Positions 48,378-57,607 of a stretch of 64,000 nucleotides of DNA are shown here, one piece after another (the stretch's first letter is position 1; each line of letters begins with the position of its first letter). Source of the DNA: JBKBUF01 sp046290815 (lineage in GTDB: Bacteria; Bacteroidota; Bacteroidia; Cytophagales; Cytophagaceae); contig JBKBUF010000011.1 in the NCBI GenBank assembly GCA_046290815.1, forward strand, positions 87,222 to 151,221, read 5' to 3'. Below the pieces are notes generated by a model. It saw only the letters and a program-made list of their open reading frames with translations. It ran no database searches and had not been told where the DNA came from. The translations under genes and the position numbers were made by a program.

Positions 48378-50714
48378 TCATTTGTTTACATAAAGGATTT
48401 TTTCAATAGGATACCTGACAGCTCTTTCTTTAGGAGGGTCGGATATAAAAAATCTGAATAAAATCACATCTGCTCGTTTATCTTGTAATGACAAAATTTC
48501 TTCAAATTGTTTTCTTAACTGCCTGGCTTCTTCACGCATATAATCCGGAAAAACATCCTCCTCATTATACATCAGAGTGTTCCATATCAATGTTGATAGT
48601 GATGCCGGATGTACAGATATATTTAATTCAGTGGCCTTCAGCCAAACTCTCTCCATTGCCCTTCCTCCGTCATAAAAGGTATCACAACTGAAAGATGGTA
48701 CGGTCAATAATCCCAATGCGGTTGCACCAGCGACATTTTTTCTTTGAATCTTTTCGAGTCCTGAGCCAACTCTCCAATCATTAAGTAGTTTTATGACCGG
48801 CCAGGATTTTGCAATTCTCCAGCCGGCAAGCTCAGTTTGCGTAAGGTCTACTGTACCCATCAGGTCCACACCATTACATGCTTGTAGTGCCTCTTCTCTG
48901 GTCCACCGTATTTCTGCCCTGAAGTCTTTGTGACCACCTTCGTGCATTACCCTAATCCTATCCATTTTTGCAGTTACTTCTCCAAGCAATTGTAAAGTCT
49001 TTTCATCGTCAATTAACTTCATCTCAGCACCAGGGACGGTTCTTGCGGCCTCCTGCAACAATTTCAATTTATCTTTTGCTATCGGTTGCCTCTTCCTGAT
49101 ATTTCTGTTTGTAAGTCTGTCAGGAATAACTTTGACAAGGTTATCGCAAACATGTTTTTCCAATCGATCTTTCAATGAGGAAGGGATTGTTTTAAAGAAA
49201 TGAAAAACAGCCACAAGTTGGGTATCTTTTTTCAGAACAGGTTTTTCCTGCAGCACCTCAAGGCCTTTTTCGTGTGCTTTAAGTACAAGGTTTTCAACGG
49301 CTGCACCAAGACTTGCAAAAGAAATGGTATTACCGCAATCCAGAAGTCCTGCAGAATAAACATCATCAAAAAATAAATAAAGGTTTTTATTATCGTATAT
49401 CCATCTCCATGGCTGAATATTGGCACCGGAAGGTGCCATTCCTGCTGCTTTTATAATTTCATTTAAGGTAGGAGAGTCAATTTCCTCTTGCTCAGGATAG
49501 ACCTTACATAAAGGTGATTGTCTGATAATATCCATCATTTGAGGAAAGGTAAGTGACGGACGGATATTTAATGGAATTTCACGAATAACTGGTTTTTCCT
49601 TATCTGTAATTATTTCTTCTACATCAATAAAATATCGTCCCGAATCTTTTAACTGATTTAAAAGTATTCTTCTGCAAACGTCAGTGGTAACTCCCCCTCC
49701 AAGAGTAACAGAGGAAGCCAACTGGGGCCAGGTGGTAATGCTCTGTTCAATTTCAAGCATGGACGCCTTCAATCTGTCAGACATTGTATCTATACCTATT
49801 ATAGCTAATAAGAATGGTACTTTTTCTTCATTGGTCAGTCCTTTAAGTTTAGATGAATCCAGGTGCTCGATTAAACCATGAAGGATTGGTCGACCCGGTT
49901 CAAGGTCGAATCTTTCAATATCTATCATTCCCCGGTCGCTGGTATCCATGACCACAGGAATACCTAATGATTTTGCTTTTCTTCTTGAAAGGATTTTGAT
50001 ATCCAGCCCGTCACATGCTTCTACAACAAGATCTAATTTACCATTGCCCAGAAAATATTCGTCCATGTTTTCTTCTGTAAGGCCATCCAGAAAACAGGTG
50101 ACGTTAAGAAACGGATCTAATTCAGCGATTTCCCGTGCAACTGCCACTACTTTAGAAACTCCAAGATTTTGTATTCCTGTTCTGATTCTGTTCAGGTTGG
50201 ATAACTCTATGATGTCAAAGTCTGCCAACCTTATTTCACCGAATATTCTTTCTGTAGCAAGTGTCATGGCTATTGATTGACCTATTGAGAGGCCTACAAC
50301 TCCAATCCTCTTTTTAAATAAAATTTCTCTTTCCGCAGGGGAGATTTTATAATTGTTTCTATTGGTTCTTACTTCAATAAAATCTTCTTTAGACAAAACG
50401 TGAATCAACCGGCCTGACCAAGGATAATAAACCCATACCCCGAATTCATCCGGATGTGAAGAATTTGAATTTATGTAGTCTGTTGCAGCCTTAGTCAATT
50501 CAGGCTTTTTATAGACAATTTTGGGATTAAGAGATTTTACAAGCTCTTCTGTTTGTCCCAATATCTGATCATAGATCTGAATGACTTTCCCTGACTTGGT
50601 TAGTTCTTCTAATTTCGACTTGTCATACGGGTTCTTTAAATCGAAAATTTCAGGTTTATAAACAATTTCAGGTTTATTCCTGTCAAGGAAAAAATTAGTT
50701 AAAAAAGAGGTCAT
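48378..50714 (-). CDS. ThiF/E1-like adenylyltransferase fused to a nitroreductase-like domain (Rv1355c type)
   Basis: A 778-residue two-part enzyme. Residues about 100-370 form an E1-like nucleotide-binding fold: GVVGLSIGQSIAMTLA, then DFDIIELSNLNRIRTGIQ and LVVEACDGLDIK, with the ATP-site Arg and Asn in place. The CxxC zinc motifs and a clear catalytic Cys of ubiquitin-type E1 enzymes are not evident. Residues about 400-760 are a nitroreductase-like flavin domain with AAGMAPSGANIQPWRWIYD and AGATALGLLTVPS. The same fusion is known as the uncharacterised Rv1355c family. E1-like folds adenylate a C-terminal carboxylate; a flavin oxidation could follow. It heads the four-gene operon; no ThiS/MoaD-like carrier gene is nearby. 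Confidence 0.85.
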   Translation of the reverse strand: MTSFLTNFFLDRNKPEIVYKPEIFDLKNPYDKSKLEELTKSGKVIQIYDQILGQTEELVKSLNPKIVYKKPELTKAATDYINSNSSHPDEFGVWVYYPWSGRLIHVLSKEDFIEVRTNRNNYKISPAEREILFKKRIGVVGLSIGQSIAMTLATERIFGEIRLADFDIIELSNLNRIRTGIQNLGVSKVVAVAREIAELDPFLNVTCFLDGLTEENMDEYFLGNGKLDLVVEACDGLDIKILSRRKAKSLGIPVVMDTSDRGMIDIERFDLEPGRPILHGLIEHLDSSKLKGLTNEEKVPFLLAIIGIDTMSDRLKASMLEIEQSITTWPQLASSVTLGGGVTTDVCRRILLNQLKDSGRYFIDVEEIITDKEKPVIREIPLNIRPSLTFPQMMDIIRQSPLCKVYPEQEEIDSPTLNEIIKAAGMAPSGANIQPWRWIYDNKNLYLFFDDVYSAGLLDCGNTISFASLGAAVENLVLKAHEKGLEVLQEKPVLKKDTQLVAVFHFFKTIPSSLKDRLEKHVCDNLVKVIPDRLTNRNIRKRQPIAKDKLKLLQEAARTVPGAEMKLIDDEKTLQLLGEVTAKMDRIRVMHEGGHKDFRAEIRWTREEALQACNGVDLMGTVDLTQTELAGWRIAKSWPVIKLLNDWRVGSGLEKIQRKNVAGATALGLLTVPSFSCDTFYDGGRAMERVWLKATELNISVHPASLSTLIWNTLMYNEEDVFPDYMREEARQLRKQFEEILSLQDKRADVILFRFFISDPPKERAVRYPIEKILYVNK

Positions 50715-50923
50715 GGCTGCTGCTTGAAAGTTTTAAAAAATATATAATTTACTCAAACTTGTTGATTTATAATAAATAATATATTTTAGTCGCTAATATA
50801 AAATTTATTATTAAAATAAAAAGAACCTTTTTTTCAAAACTTACCTGAATTTCATATCGATTATCAGGTACTTACGTATTAGGTTAAAATTGGAGTATTG
50901 TACGTATTTATATAAATTAGTTT

Positions 50924-51412
50924 ATGGAAACAGGTGTAAATTCTGAAAAAAGAAAGATATGTATTCTATATGTAGATGATGAAAATAACAACCTGGTGAC
51001 ATTTAAAGCCACCTTCCGTCCATATTTTCAAATATTTACAGCATTGTCCGCTGAGGAAGGAAAAAAAATCCTGGAGGAAAAGGGGGCTCAAATAAATATT
51101 ATTATCACAGATCAAAGAATGCCGGTAATGACCGGTGTTGAATTTTTATCCTCTATTATCAATGAATATCCTGATCCTATCAGGATATTATTAACAGGTT
51201 ATGCCGATTTGCAGGCGGTGATAGATGCTGTCAATAAAGGGCAGATTTATCAGTATATTTCAAAACCATGGGAAGAGGGGCATTTGAAAATAATTATTGA
51301 GAAAGCCTATGAAGTTTATTCTTTGCGTCAGGAAAATAAAGAGTTGATTAAAAGCCTTCTGCGTGCAAATGAACAATTAGAGTTTTTGTTAAGGCAAAAG
51401 CTATTGTCATAA
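50924..51412 (+). CDS. Response regulator receiver protein, RpfG-like
   Basis: A 162-residue receiver (about 10-130: YVDDEN, Asp63 in IITDQRMPVMTGVEF, Lys in YISKPWEEG) with a coiled C-terminal tail and no effector domain. It is closely similar to the receiver of the hybrid kinase at 44.3 kb (both have MPxMTGVEF and the DAxNKG-YxYIxKPW pattern). It is divergent from the E1/nitroreductase operon (209-base gap), so it may be the free phosphate shuttle or a phosphate sink for that system. Confidence 0.92.
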   Translation: METGVNSEKRKICILYVDDENNNLVTFKATFRPYFQIFTALSAEEGKKILEEKGAQINIIITDQRMPVMTGVEFLSSIINEYPDPIRILLTGYADLQAVIDAVNKGQIYQYISKPWEEGHLKIIIEKAYEVYSLRQENKELIKSLLRANEQLEFLLRQKLLS

Positions 51413-51438
51413 AAAAAGCCCCGAAAGGGGCTTTTTTA
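51411..51438. terminator. Bidirectional Rho-independent terminator
   Basis: AAAAAAGCCCC pairs with GGGGCTTTTTT around a GAAA tetraloop. It lies in the 26-base gap between the converging response-regulator gene and smc and serves both. Confidence 0.95.
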
Positions 51439-54400
51439 TTATGCTAATGATCTTAAGTCTACCGGTACAAGTCTGGAAACTCCCTGTTCCACCATTGTAA
51501 TTCCGTAAATTATATCTGTGCTCGACATGGTTCTCTTATTGTGAGTTACAATAATAAACTGCGACTCCTGGGAGAACTTCCTGATGATGTTATTGAATTT
51601 GTCAATATTGGCATCATCCAAAGGAGCATCTACCTCGTCAAAGATACAGAAAGGAGCAGGTTTGATCAGGTAAATGGCAAACAGCAAAGAGATTGCTGTA
51701 AGTGTTTTTTCCCCACCTGATAATTGGTTTATTGTCAATGGTCTTTTTCCTTTTGGTTTTGCTATAATGTCAATAGCAGATTCCAATGGGTTATCGGGTT
51801 CTGTAAGCTTCAGATCACAGCTATCTTCGTCCGAGAATAAGGAACGGAATACCTTTATAAAGTTGTCTCTGATCTTCTCATATGCCTCCATAAAGGTGTC
51901 CTTCGCCACTGCATCAATTTCATTGATTGTTTGCAGCAATGACTCTTTGGCTTTAGAAAGGTCATCTTTCTGATCGGTAATAAATTTATGACGCTCCTGA
52001 ATTTCCTGATATGCTTCCATGGCCATCGGGTTAATTGGTCCTATTTTCTCCATAGAATTTTTCAATTGCTGTACTTTTTGTTTCAGCACTTCTTCGTCAC
52101 CCTCGATTGTATCATTTTCATTCAGGATTTCATCTATATCAACATTAAATTCTACTGATAGACGTTCTTTAATTGAGCTTAAGCTTAATTTGCTTTCATT
52201 AATTCTGGTTTGAAGTTCAAGAATTAAGGCATCGCAATTTTCTCTTTGTCTCCTTAAATCTCTTACTTCTTTTTCCATCTCATCGATCTGTGCCCGGGCA
52301 GCATAATAATCTTTTTCGGATTCATTAACTCCAAGCTCTATGCTTTCTTTCTCCTTGTAAAGCTCTATCAATTCTTCATCACTTACGTCCGACCTTTCAA
52401 GCAATTGTTTTATTTCTTCCTCTGTTCTTTTAGATTCTTCCTGGTTTTTCAGAATTCTTTCCTTGCTGCTTTCATAGGCCGCCTGCTTATATTCAATTTC
52501 CTGTTCCAGACTGCTCACTTTGTTTGTCTGCTGATGAAACAGGATGTTCTCCTGATTAAATACAGAAGATTTAGTATTTAATTGTTCATTTTGGTAAACG
52601 AGATCCTCATTGAGTAACCTCAATGATTCTTCAAGTGTATTCAGTTCATGTTTTCCTGCTTCTGCGAGAGGTAGCGCATTTTCCAGATCTTCTTCGAGCT
52701 TTTGAATTTTATCACTGATATCATCTCTTTTCAAAGAGCTGCTGTTAATCATTTCAGCAAATTGCTCTTTTTTGGTTTTGACAGAAATGTAGTTCTGTCC
52801 TATAAGATTGATCTCTTTCTTGAGGTCTTCGATCTGGTTTTTATGGGTTGCCTCCTTAAGCCTGTGAAGTTCGCGCTGTTTTTTCTCAAGATTAAGTTTA
52901 ATATTGTCAAGCTCACCAGTGAGTTCAGTAATTTCAGTCTGAAGTTTTTCCAGATTTTTTGCTCTACCAATTCTTTTTCCTTCAAATAGACCTACAGAAC
53001 CTCCTGAAATGCTATGTTTTCTTTTTGCAAGTTTACCATTTTGAGTGATAAATACTGCAGTGTTATCTGCCGGTAGCTCTTCCTGATTTTCAGTAACGAT
53101 GTAAACATTGTCCAGGATGTAACTTATAAGATTTTTGTACTTCCGGTCAAATTCTACAATGTCCTTTGCCTGTACACAATTTGAAAATTGCTTTTTGTCT
53201 GCCGGATTAAAATTCTCAAATGAAGAAAGCAGGAAAAAGTTTGCTCTACCCTTGGCGGCGTCACTCAAAAGTTTTACAGCCTGGATAGCCTGTGCCTGAT
53301 TTTCTACCACATAGTAGTTCATGAAAGGCTCAAGGTAGTTCTCTATTGCAATTCTGTATTTATCTTCACATGTAAGTATATCAGATAGGAGAGGAGCTTC
53401 TTTAACCCAGTGAGAATTCTTTTTTAAGAATTTTATCGCTTCAGGAAATCCTTCAAGATTATCTACAAGGGATTTTGTAAGGTTATATTCATTTTGTTTA
53501 GAGTCAAGCTTCCTGTTTATCTGGGTGATGTTTTCCTTGATCTCTTCAATTTCTTTTTCAATATTACTTATATCACCGATTAGTTTCTGCTCATTCTCTT
53601 CCAGTTCCTTAAGCTCTTTGTTTTTTTGCTCAAGTTCATAGGATATCTCTTTGACTTTATTTTCGAACTCAGCAAGGTTAGCACTGTGACTGCTGGTATC
53701 AGATGCAGTTTTTTCCAGCTCCTGTTTTAAAGATGAAATCTGGATCTGATATATTTCAATGTTTTTATTCAGGTGAAATACTTCTTCCTGTTTTTTCCTC
53801 AGCTGATTATTAAGGACACTTGCTTCTTCCTGTAATTGATTGGTTTTTAACTTTTGTTCGTCATATTCTTCTTTGAAGGATGAAAGTCTGATCTCAATTT
53901 CTGAAAGTATTTTCTGAGCTGTTTCTTTTTCTGCAGTTAGGCTGGATATACTGAATTCTGCTCTTTCGTTGCTTTTCTTATCCTGATCGATCTGCTCAAG
54001 AAGGCTGTTATTTCTTTCATTTAAGAAATTAAGCCTTTCATTTTTTATTTTTTTATCGCTTTCGTAATTCCTTATTTTATTGACATGATCATTTAAGGTT
54101 TTCTGCCTTGTGGAAAGGACTTTTTCTTTATTTACCTGATCCGCTTTTTCTTTCTCTACGAAGCCTTCTTTCTCTGCTATCTGAGCATTCAGCTGGGTCT
54201 TTTTGTCACTTTCAACTTCTACCTGTTTAACAAGGTCAGTGTAGGAGTCTTTCTGACTCTGAATGCTTACTTTAGCTAATTCTACACTGGCTTTTTTATA
54301 TTCTTCTTTAATATTGTAGTATTTCTCCGTCTGTTTTGCCTGCTTCTCCAGACTTTTGAGATTTTTATTTATCTCAAATAGCAAATCTTCAACTCTCTCA

Positions 54401-54963
54401 AGATCTTTGTCTGTTTCTTCGAGCTTTTTAAGAGATTGTTTCTTCCTCACTTTAAATTTTGAAATACCGGCAGCTTCTTCAAACAGAGTTCTTCTAGAAT
54501 TGTCTTTATCGTTCAAAATATCATCCACCATTTTCAATTCGATGATGGCATAGCTATCGGAACCGATACCTGTATCGAGGAATAAGTTTGTAATGTCCTT
54601 CAATCTGCAGGTAACTCCATTGAGCAGGTATTCGCTTTCTCCCGAGCGGTAATATCTCCTTGTGATTGTTACATGGCTATATTCTGTAGGAAGGAGATTT
54701 TTAGTATTGTTGAAGGTAAGAGATACCTCGGCCATTTGTAGAGGCTTTCTGTTTCTGGTTCCGTTAAAAATAACGTTTTCCATCTTTTCAGAACGGAGCG
54801 CTTTGGTCTTCTGTTCACCCAGTACCCACCGGATAGCGTCCACAACATTTGATTTTCCACAACCGTTGGGGCCCACAATTCCTGTTATACCTTCATCAAA
54901 ATTGATAGTTACTTTGTCGCCAAAGCTTTTGAATCCTTTAATCTCTAACTTGCTAAGCTGCAT
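51439..54963 (-). CDS. smc: Chromosome segregation protein SMC
   Basis: A 1174-residue condensin ATPase with the full SMC layout. The N-terminal head has Walker A (GPNGCGKSNVVDAI), a first coiled coil runs about 170-500, and the hinge is about 515-640 (LEGFPEAIKFLKK at its start). The second coiled coil is about 660-1010, and the C-terminal head has the signature LSGGEKTLTAISLLFA and Walker B FCIFDEVDAPLDDAN. It forms a ring with ScpA and ScpB to compact and separate sister chromosomes. ScpAB are not in the window. Confidence 0.98.
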   Translation of the reverse strand: MQLSKLEIKGFKSFGDKVTINFDEGITGIVGPNGCGKSNVVDAIRWVLGEQKTKALRSEKMENVIFNGTRNRKPLQMAEVSLTFNNTKNLLPTEYSHVTITRRYYRSGESEYLLNGVTCRLKDITNLFLDTGIGSDSYAIIELKMVDDILNDKDNSRRTLFEEAAGISKFKVRKKQSLKKLEETDKDLERVEDLLFEINKNLKSLEKQAKQTEKYYNIKEEYKKASVELAKVSIQSQKDSYTDLVKQVEVESDKKTQLNAQIAEKEGFVEKEKADQVNKEKVLSTRQKTLNDHVNKIRNYESDKKIKNERLNFLNERNNSLLEQIDQDKKSNERAEFSISSLTAEKETAQKILSEIEIRLSSFKEEYDEQKLKTNQLQEEASVLNNQLRKKQEEVFHLNKNIEIYQIQISSLKQELEKTASDTSSHSANLAEFENKVKEISYELEQKNKELKELEENEQKLIGDISNIEKEIEEIKENITQINRKLDSKQNEYNLTKSLVDNLEGFPEAIKFLKKNSHWVKEAPLLSDILTCEDKYRIAIENYLEPFMNYYVVENQAQAIQAVKLLSDAAKGRANFFLLSSFENFNPADKKQFSNCVQAKDIVEFDRKYKNLISYILDNVYIVTENQEELPADNTAVFITQNGKLAKRKHSISGGSVGLFEGKRIGRAKNLEKLQTEITELTGELDNIKLNLEKKQRELHRLKEATHKNQIEDLKKEINLIGQNYISVKTKKEQFAEMINSSSLKRDDISDKIQKLEEDLENALPLAEAGKHELNTLEESLRLLNEDLVYQNEQLNTKSSVFNQENILFHQQTNKVSSLEQEIEYKQAAYESSKERILKNQEESKRTEEEIKQLLERSDVSDEELIELYKEKESIELGVNESEKDYYAARAQIDEMEKEVRDLRRQRENCDALILELQTRINESKLSLSSIKERLSVEFNVDIDEILNENDTIEGDEEVLKQKVQQLKNSMEKIGPINPMAMEAYQEIQERHKFITDQKDDLSKAKESLLQTINEIDAVAKDTFMEAYEKIRDNFIKVFRSLFSDEDSCDLKLTEPDNPLESAIDIIAKPKGKRPLTINQLSGGEKTLTAISLLFAIYLIKPAPFCIFDEVDAPLDDANIDKFNNIIRKFSQESQFIIVTHNKRTMSSTDIIYGITMVEQGVSRLVPVDLRSLA

Positions 54964-55253
54964 TTATATATTCAGTTTTTTTGGATTTCTTTAGTTTTTA
55001 TCCTGGGAAGCAAAAGATTAGTTCAGGCAAATTTTTGCCTTATTTTACTTTACAGGAAGTTTAAAATTACGGCTTCGGGGCTGATTAAAGTAGTTTAAGA
55101 GTTTAATTTTTTCAACCTGTTATCAACACCAAAAAGTGAGTTAATCACTATTTTATTCAACGGTTTTTAATTGATTTTCCTATATTTGGATACTATCCTC
55201 TTAACAATTGTTAAAGAGGTAATATTCAGATAATCAAAAAAAATAATAAAGGA

Positions 55254-55814
55254 ATGGATGATGGATTTTTAAAAATACTGGTGTATATAATAATAGGGAT
55301 TATCTACCTTATATCCCAGATTAGAAAGGCAGCTAAAAAAAGCCGTGAAACTCAGGAGACAGGTGCGCCCCCGTTTTCGCCGACAGAGCCTGCTCGTCCA
55401 CGTGAAAAACCTATGACACTGGAGGATATGCTTAAAGACCTTCAGATGCAAATGGAGGAGGAAAAGCCTGTTGAACAGACTAAACCTGCTCCTGTGGTTC
55501 CTGTCAGCAGACCCCGGCCTGACTTTAACAAACCAATGCTCAGGAAGGAGAAGATAGAGGAGAAGAAAATTGAATATAAACCTGAGGTTTCAGAGTTTGA
55601 AGACGAGGAGTTGTTGGCTGAACAGACAGTAAAGTCCCACTATGAAAGAGGACTGGCTTATAAAAATGACAGAATATCGCTTCCGGATGAGCATCTGGAG
55701 CATTATACAACCCCAAAGACTTTTATCAATCCTTACGCTGCAATGCTGAAGAACCCTCAGACTTTAAAGCAGGCAATAGTGCTGTCTACAATAATGGAAA
55801 GGAAATACCAATAA
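55254..55814 (+). CDS. Membrane-anchored hypothetical protein
   Basis: A 186-residue protein with one N-terminal membrane helix (ILVYIIIGIIYLISQI) and a basic stop (RKAAKK), then a Pro/Glu/Lys-rich segment (about 40-120) and a C-terminal part with YNP-like NPYAAMLKNPQTLKQAI. I do not recognise the family. A small set of similar proteins with an N-terminal anchor and a conserved short C-terminal helix occur in Bacteroidota, as far as I recall. A TATATTTG box at 55181-55188 about 65 bases before the ATG could be the -7 element. The gene is divergent from smc across 290 bases that hold no other recognisable feature. Confidence 0.72.
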   Translation: MDDGFLKILVYIIIGIIYLISQIRKAAKKSRETQETGAPPFSPTEPARPREKPMTLEDMLKDLQMQMEEEKPVEQTKPAPVVPVSRPRPDFNKPMLRKEKIEEKKIEYKPEVSEFEDEELLAEQTVKSHYERGLAYKNDRISLPDEHLEHYTTPKTFINPYAAMLKNPQTLKQAIVLSTIMERKYQ

Positions 55815-55940
55815 TTAGAAGCTCGAAATTCGAAAATCGAAAAACCGAAATGGATTATTAGAAACTCCATAGGCATGACCTTCTTCTTTATATTCCAGAA
55901 GGGCTTAAGACTATTTATAGAATGTTATGATTAGATTAAA

Positions 55941-55982
55941 AAATAAAAGAGGCTGTCCGGAAGGACAACCTCTTTTATTTTT
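55941..55982. terminator. Bidirectional Rho-independent terminator
   Basis: AAATAAAAGAGGCTGTCC pairs with GGACAACCTCTTTTATTT (one mismatch) around a GGAA loop, flanked by A and T runs. It lies between the converging hypothetical gene and the desaturase. Confidence 0.85.
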
Positions 55983-55998
55983 GTTAGTATTTTAATAC

Positions 55999-56733
55999 CT
56001 ACGATGCAGGTTGATTTAATCTTATAATCCTTAAGAAGTGTAAAGCTTTTATCACAGGATAGGTAGGGTCTAGTTCAAACCACTTCATAGCGAAGTTTGG
56101 TCTGCTACCATGTTTGTGGTGGTTATTTTGAAACAATTCTCCTCCCATAAGCACATCCATTACCAGCGTATTTTTTGACTTATCATTATTGTCAAAATTG
56201 GAATAACCGTATTTGTGACCACACCAGTTTACAATAGCACCATGAACAGGTCCCATCAGGAAGTGGATGGGCAGAAGTAAAAACATCCACCAATGAGTGG
56301 CAAATTGTATATAAAACAAGGCGTAAAACGTTCCCCAGCCAATTCTGCTGATCCACATATCTCCGATCTTATCAATAAATTCCCAACTTGGAACATCCTT
56401 GCTAAATCTTTCTTCAACATTTGCCTGTTTATTAAGTATCCTGTTATAGATATCTTTTGTTTCCCACATCATGGTAAACAGGTTTTTGGTATGATGTGGT
56501 GAGTGAGGGTCTTTTGGAGTATCACTGTAAGCATGATGCATACGGTGAAGTACTGCGTAAGCCCTGGGGTTTAAATAGGAAGATCCTTGAGTGATGTAAA
56601 GGAAAACATAAAACACCTTTTCCCAAAACGGATTCATATTGAACATTTTGTGCGCTGAATACCTGTGCAGAAAAAACGTTTGGCTGAACAAGGATAAATA
56701 CCAATGCGCAACAAAGAAAATTAAAATAGCCAT
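55999..56733 (-). CDS. Fatty acid / acyl-CoA desaturase
   Basis: A 244-residue membrane di-iron desaturase of the delta-9 type. The three histidine clusters are HRYSAH (23-28), HRMHH (63-67) and NNHHKH (about 206-211), with membrane helices between. It would introduce a cis double bond in acyl chains and so help keep membranes fluid; it needs O2. The enzyme is shorter than eukaryotic stearoyl-CoA desaturases but near the usual bacterial length. It is transcribed alone, with 200 bases to the DUF4159 gene upstream. Confidence 0.93.
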   Translation of the reverse strand: MAILIFFVAHWYLSLFSQTFFLHRYSAHKMFNMNPFWEKVFYVFLYITQGSSYLNPRAYAVLHRMHHAYSDTPKDPHSPHHTKNLFTMMWETKDIYNRILNKQANVEERFSKDVPSWEFIDKIGDMWISRIGWGTFYALFYIQFATHWWMFLLLPIHFLMGPVHGAIVNWCGHKYGYSNFDNNDKSKNTLVMDVLMGGELFQNNHHKHGSRPNFAMKWFELDPTYPVIKALHFLRIIRLNQPAS

Positions 56734-56933
56734 TTACTTTTATTATAGTTTATTTTATCAAATAAACCGGAAAATTTAATGATGGTTTACATTTAAGTGA
56801 CCGATTTAGTATGTTTTTTGAAGCCTTCAGCCTCTAAAAACCAATTGCAAGTTTAACAAAAATTTGTCTAATTAAATAACGATTACAGTTATATATAACA
56901 TGCCAAAATTTTTATTGGGTTGTATCTCTTTAT

Positions 56934-57602
56934 TTAATAACTAGTTAAGGCAAACGATACAATATTTGCACCCATTTGAAGTGCTTTTTGCCTTATTTCT
57001 TCAGGATCATTGTATATGACCTGGTCTTCCCAACCATTTCCTAAATCGGTTTCATAGGTATAAAAACACACTACTCGTCCTTTATAGATAATGCCATAAC
57101 CTTTTGGTGGTTTTCCGTCGTGTTCATGCACCTTTGGAAGCCCGTTTGGAAACTTAAATTTCTGGTGGTAGATAGGATGATTGAAAGGTAATTCTATGAA
57201 ATCCAATTCAGGAAATACTTTTTTCATTTCAATCCGAATGAACTTGTCCATGCCATAATTGTCATCTATATGCAGAAAGCCACCGGAAATAAGATAATTT
57301 CTCAAATTTGATGCTTCCTGTTCGGAAAATACCACGTTCCCGTGTCCGGTCATGTGTATGAAAGGGTAATTGTATATTTCAGGGTTTCCGACTTCAACAA
57401 TATCTTCTTCCGGGTGAATGTTCAATTTTAAATTCTGATTGCAAAATTTGATGAGGTTGGGTAGTGAAGTTTTATTGGCATACCAGTCTCCTCCTCCGTT
57501 ATATTTAAGCTTAGCAATTTTAAAGCTATGGTTCTGAGCTGCGCTGTCGAAAACGCAAATAAGCCCCAACGCTAAAAGAAAAATCACATTCTTAAATTTC
57601 AT
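56934..57602 (-). CDS. DUF4159 secreted protein
   Basis: A 222-residue exported protein with a signal peptide (ending FDSAAQ). The domain of unknown function DUF4159 is recognised by KYNGGGDWYANKTSLPNLIK, FIHMTGHGNVVFSEQEASNL and SGGFLHIDDNYGMDKFIRIE. The fold appears glutamine-amidotransferase-like, but the role is unknown. It lies 5 bases after rsmE and is probably the last gene of a helicase-rsmE-DUF4159 transcript. Confidence 0.9.
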   Translation of the reverse strand: MKFKNVIFLLALGLICVFDSAAQNHSFKIAKLKYNGGGDWYANKTSLPNLIKFCNQNLKLNIHPEEDIVEVGNPEIYNYPFIHMTGHGNVVFSEQEASNLRNYLISGGFLHIDDNYGMDKFIRIEMKKVFPELDFIELPFNHPIYHQKFKFPNGLPKVHEHDGKPPKGYGIIYKGRVVCFYTYETDLGNGWEDQVIYNDPEEIRQKALQMGANIVSFALTSY

Positions 57603-57607
57603 AGTAC

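Noticed and set aside
48378..50714. A ubiquitin-like or bacterial conjugation (Bil/CBASS-type) defence system based on the E1-like domain
   Set aside because: No E2, JAB protease, ubiquitin-like protein or cyclase gene is adjacent; the flavin fusion and sensor kinases point elsewhere.
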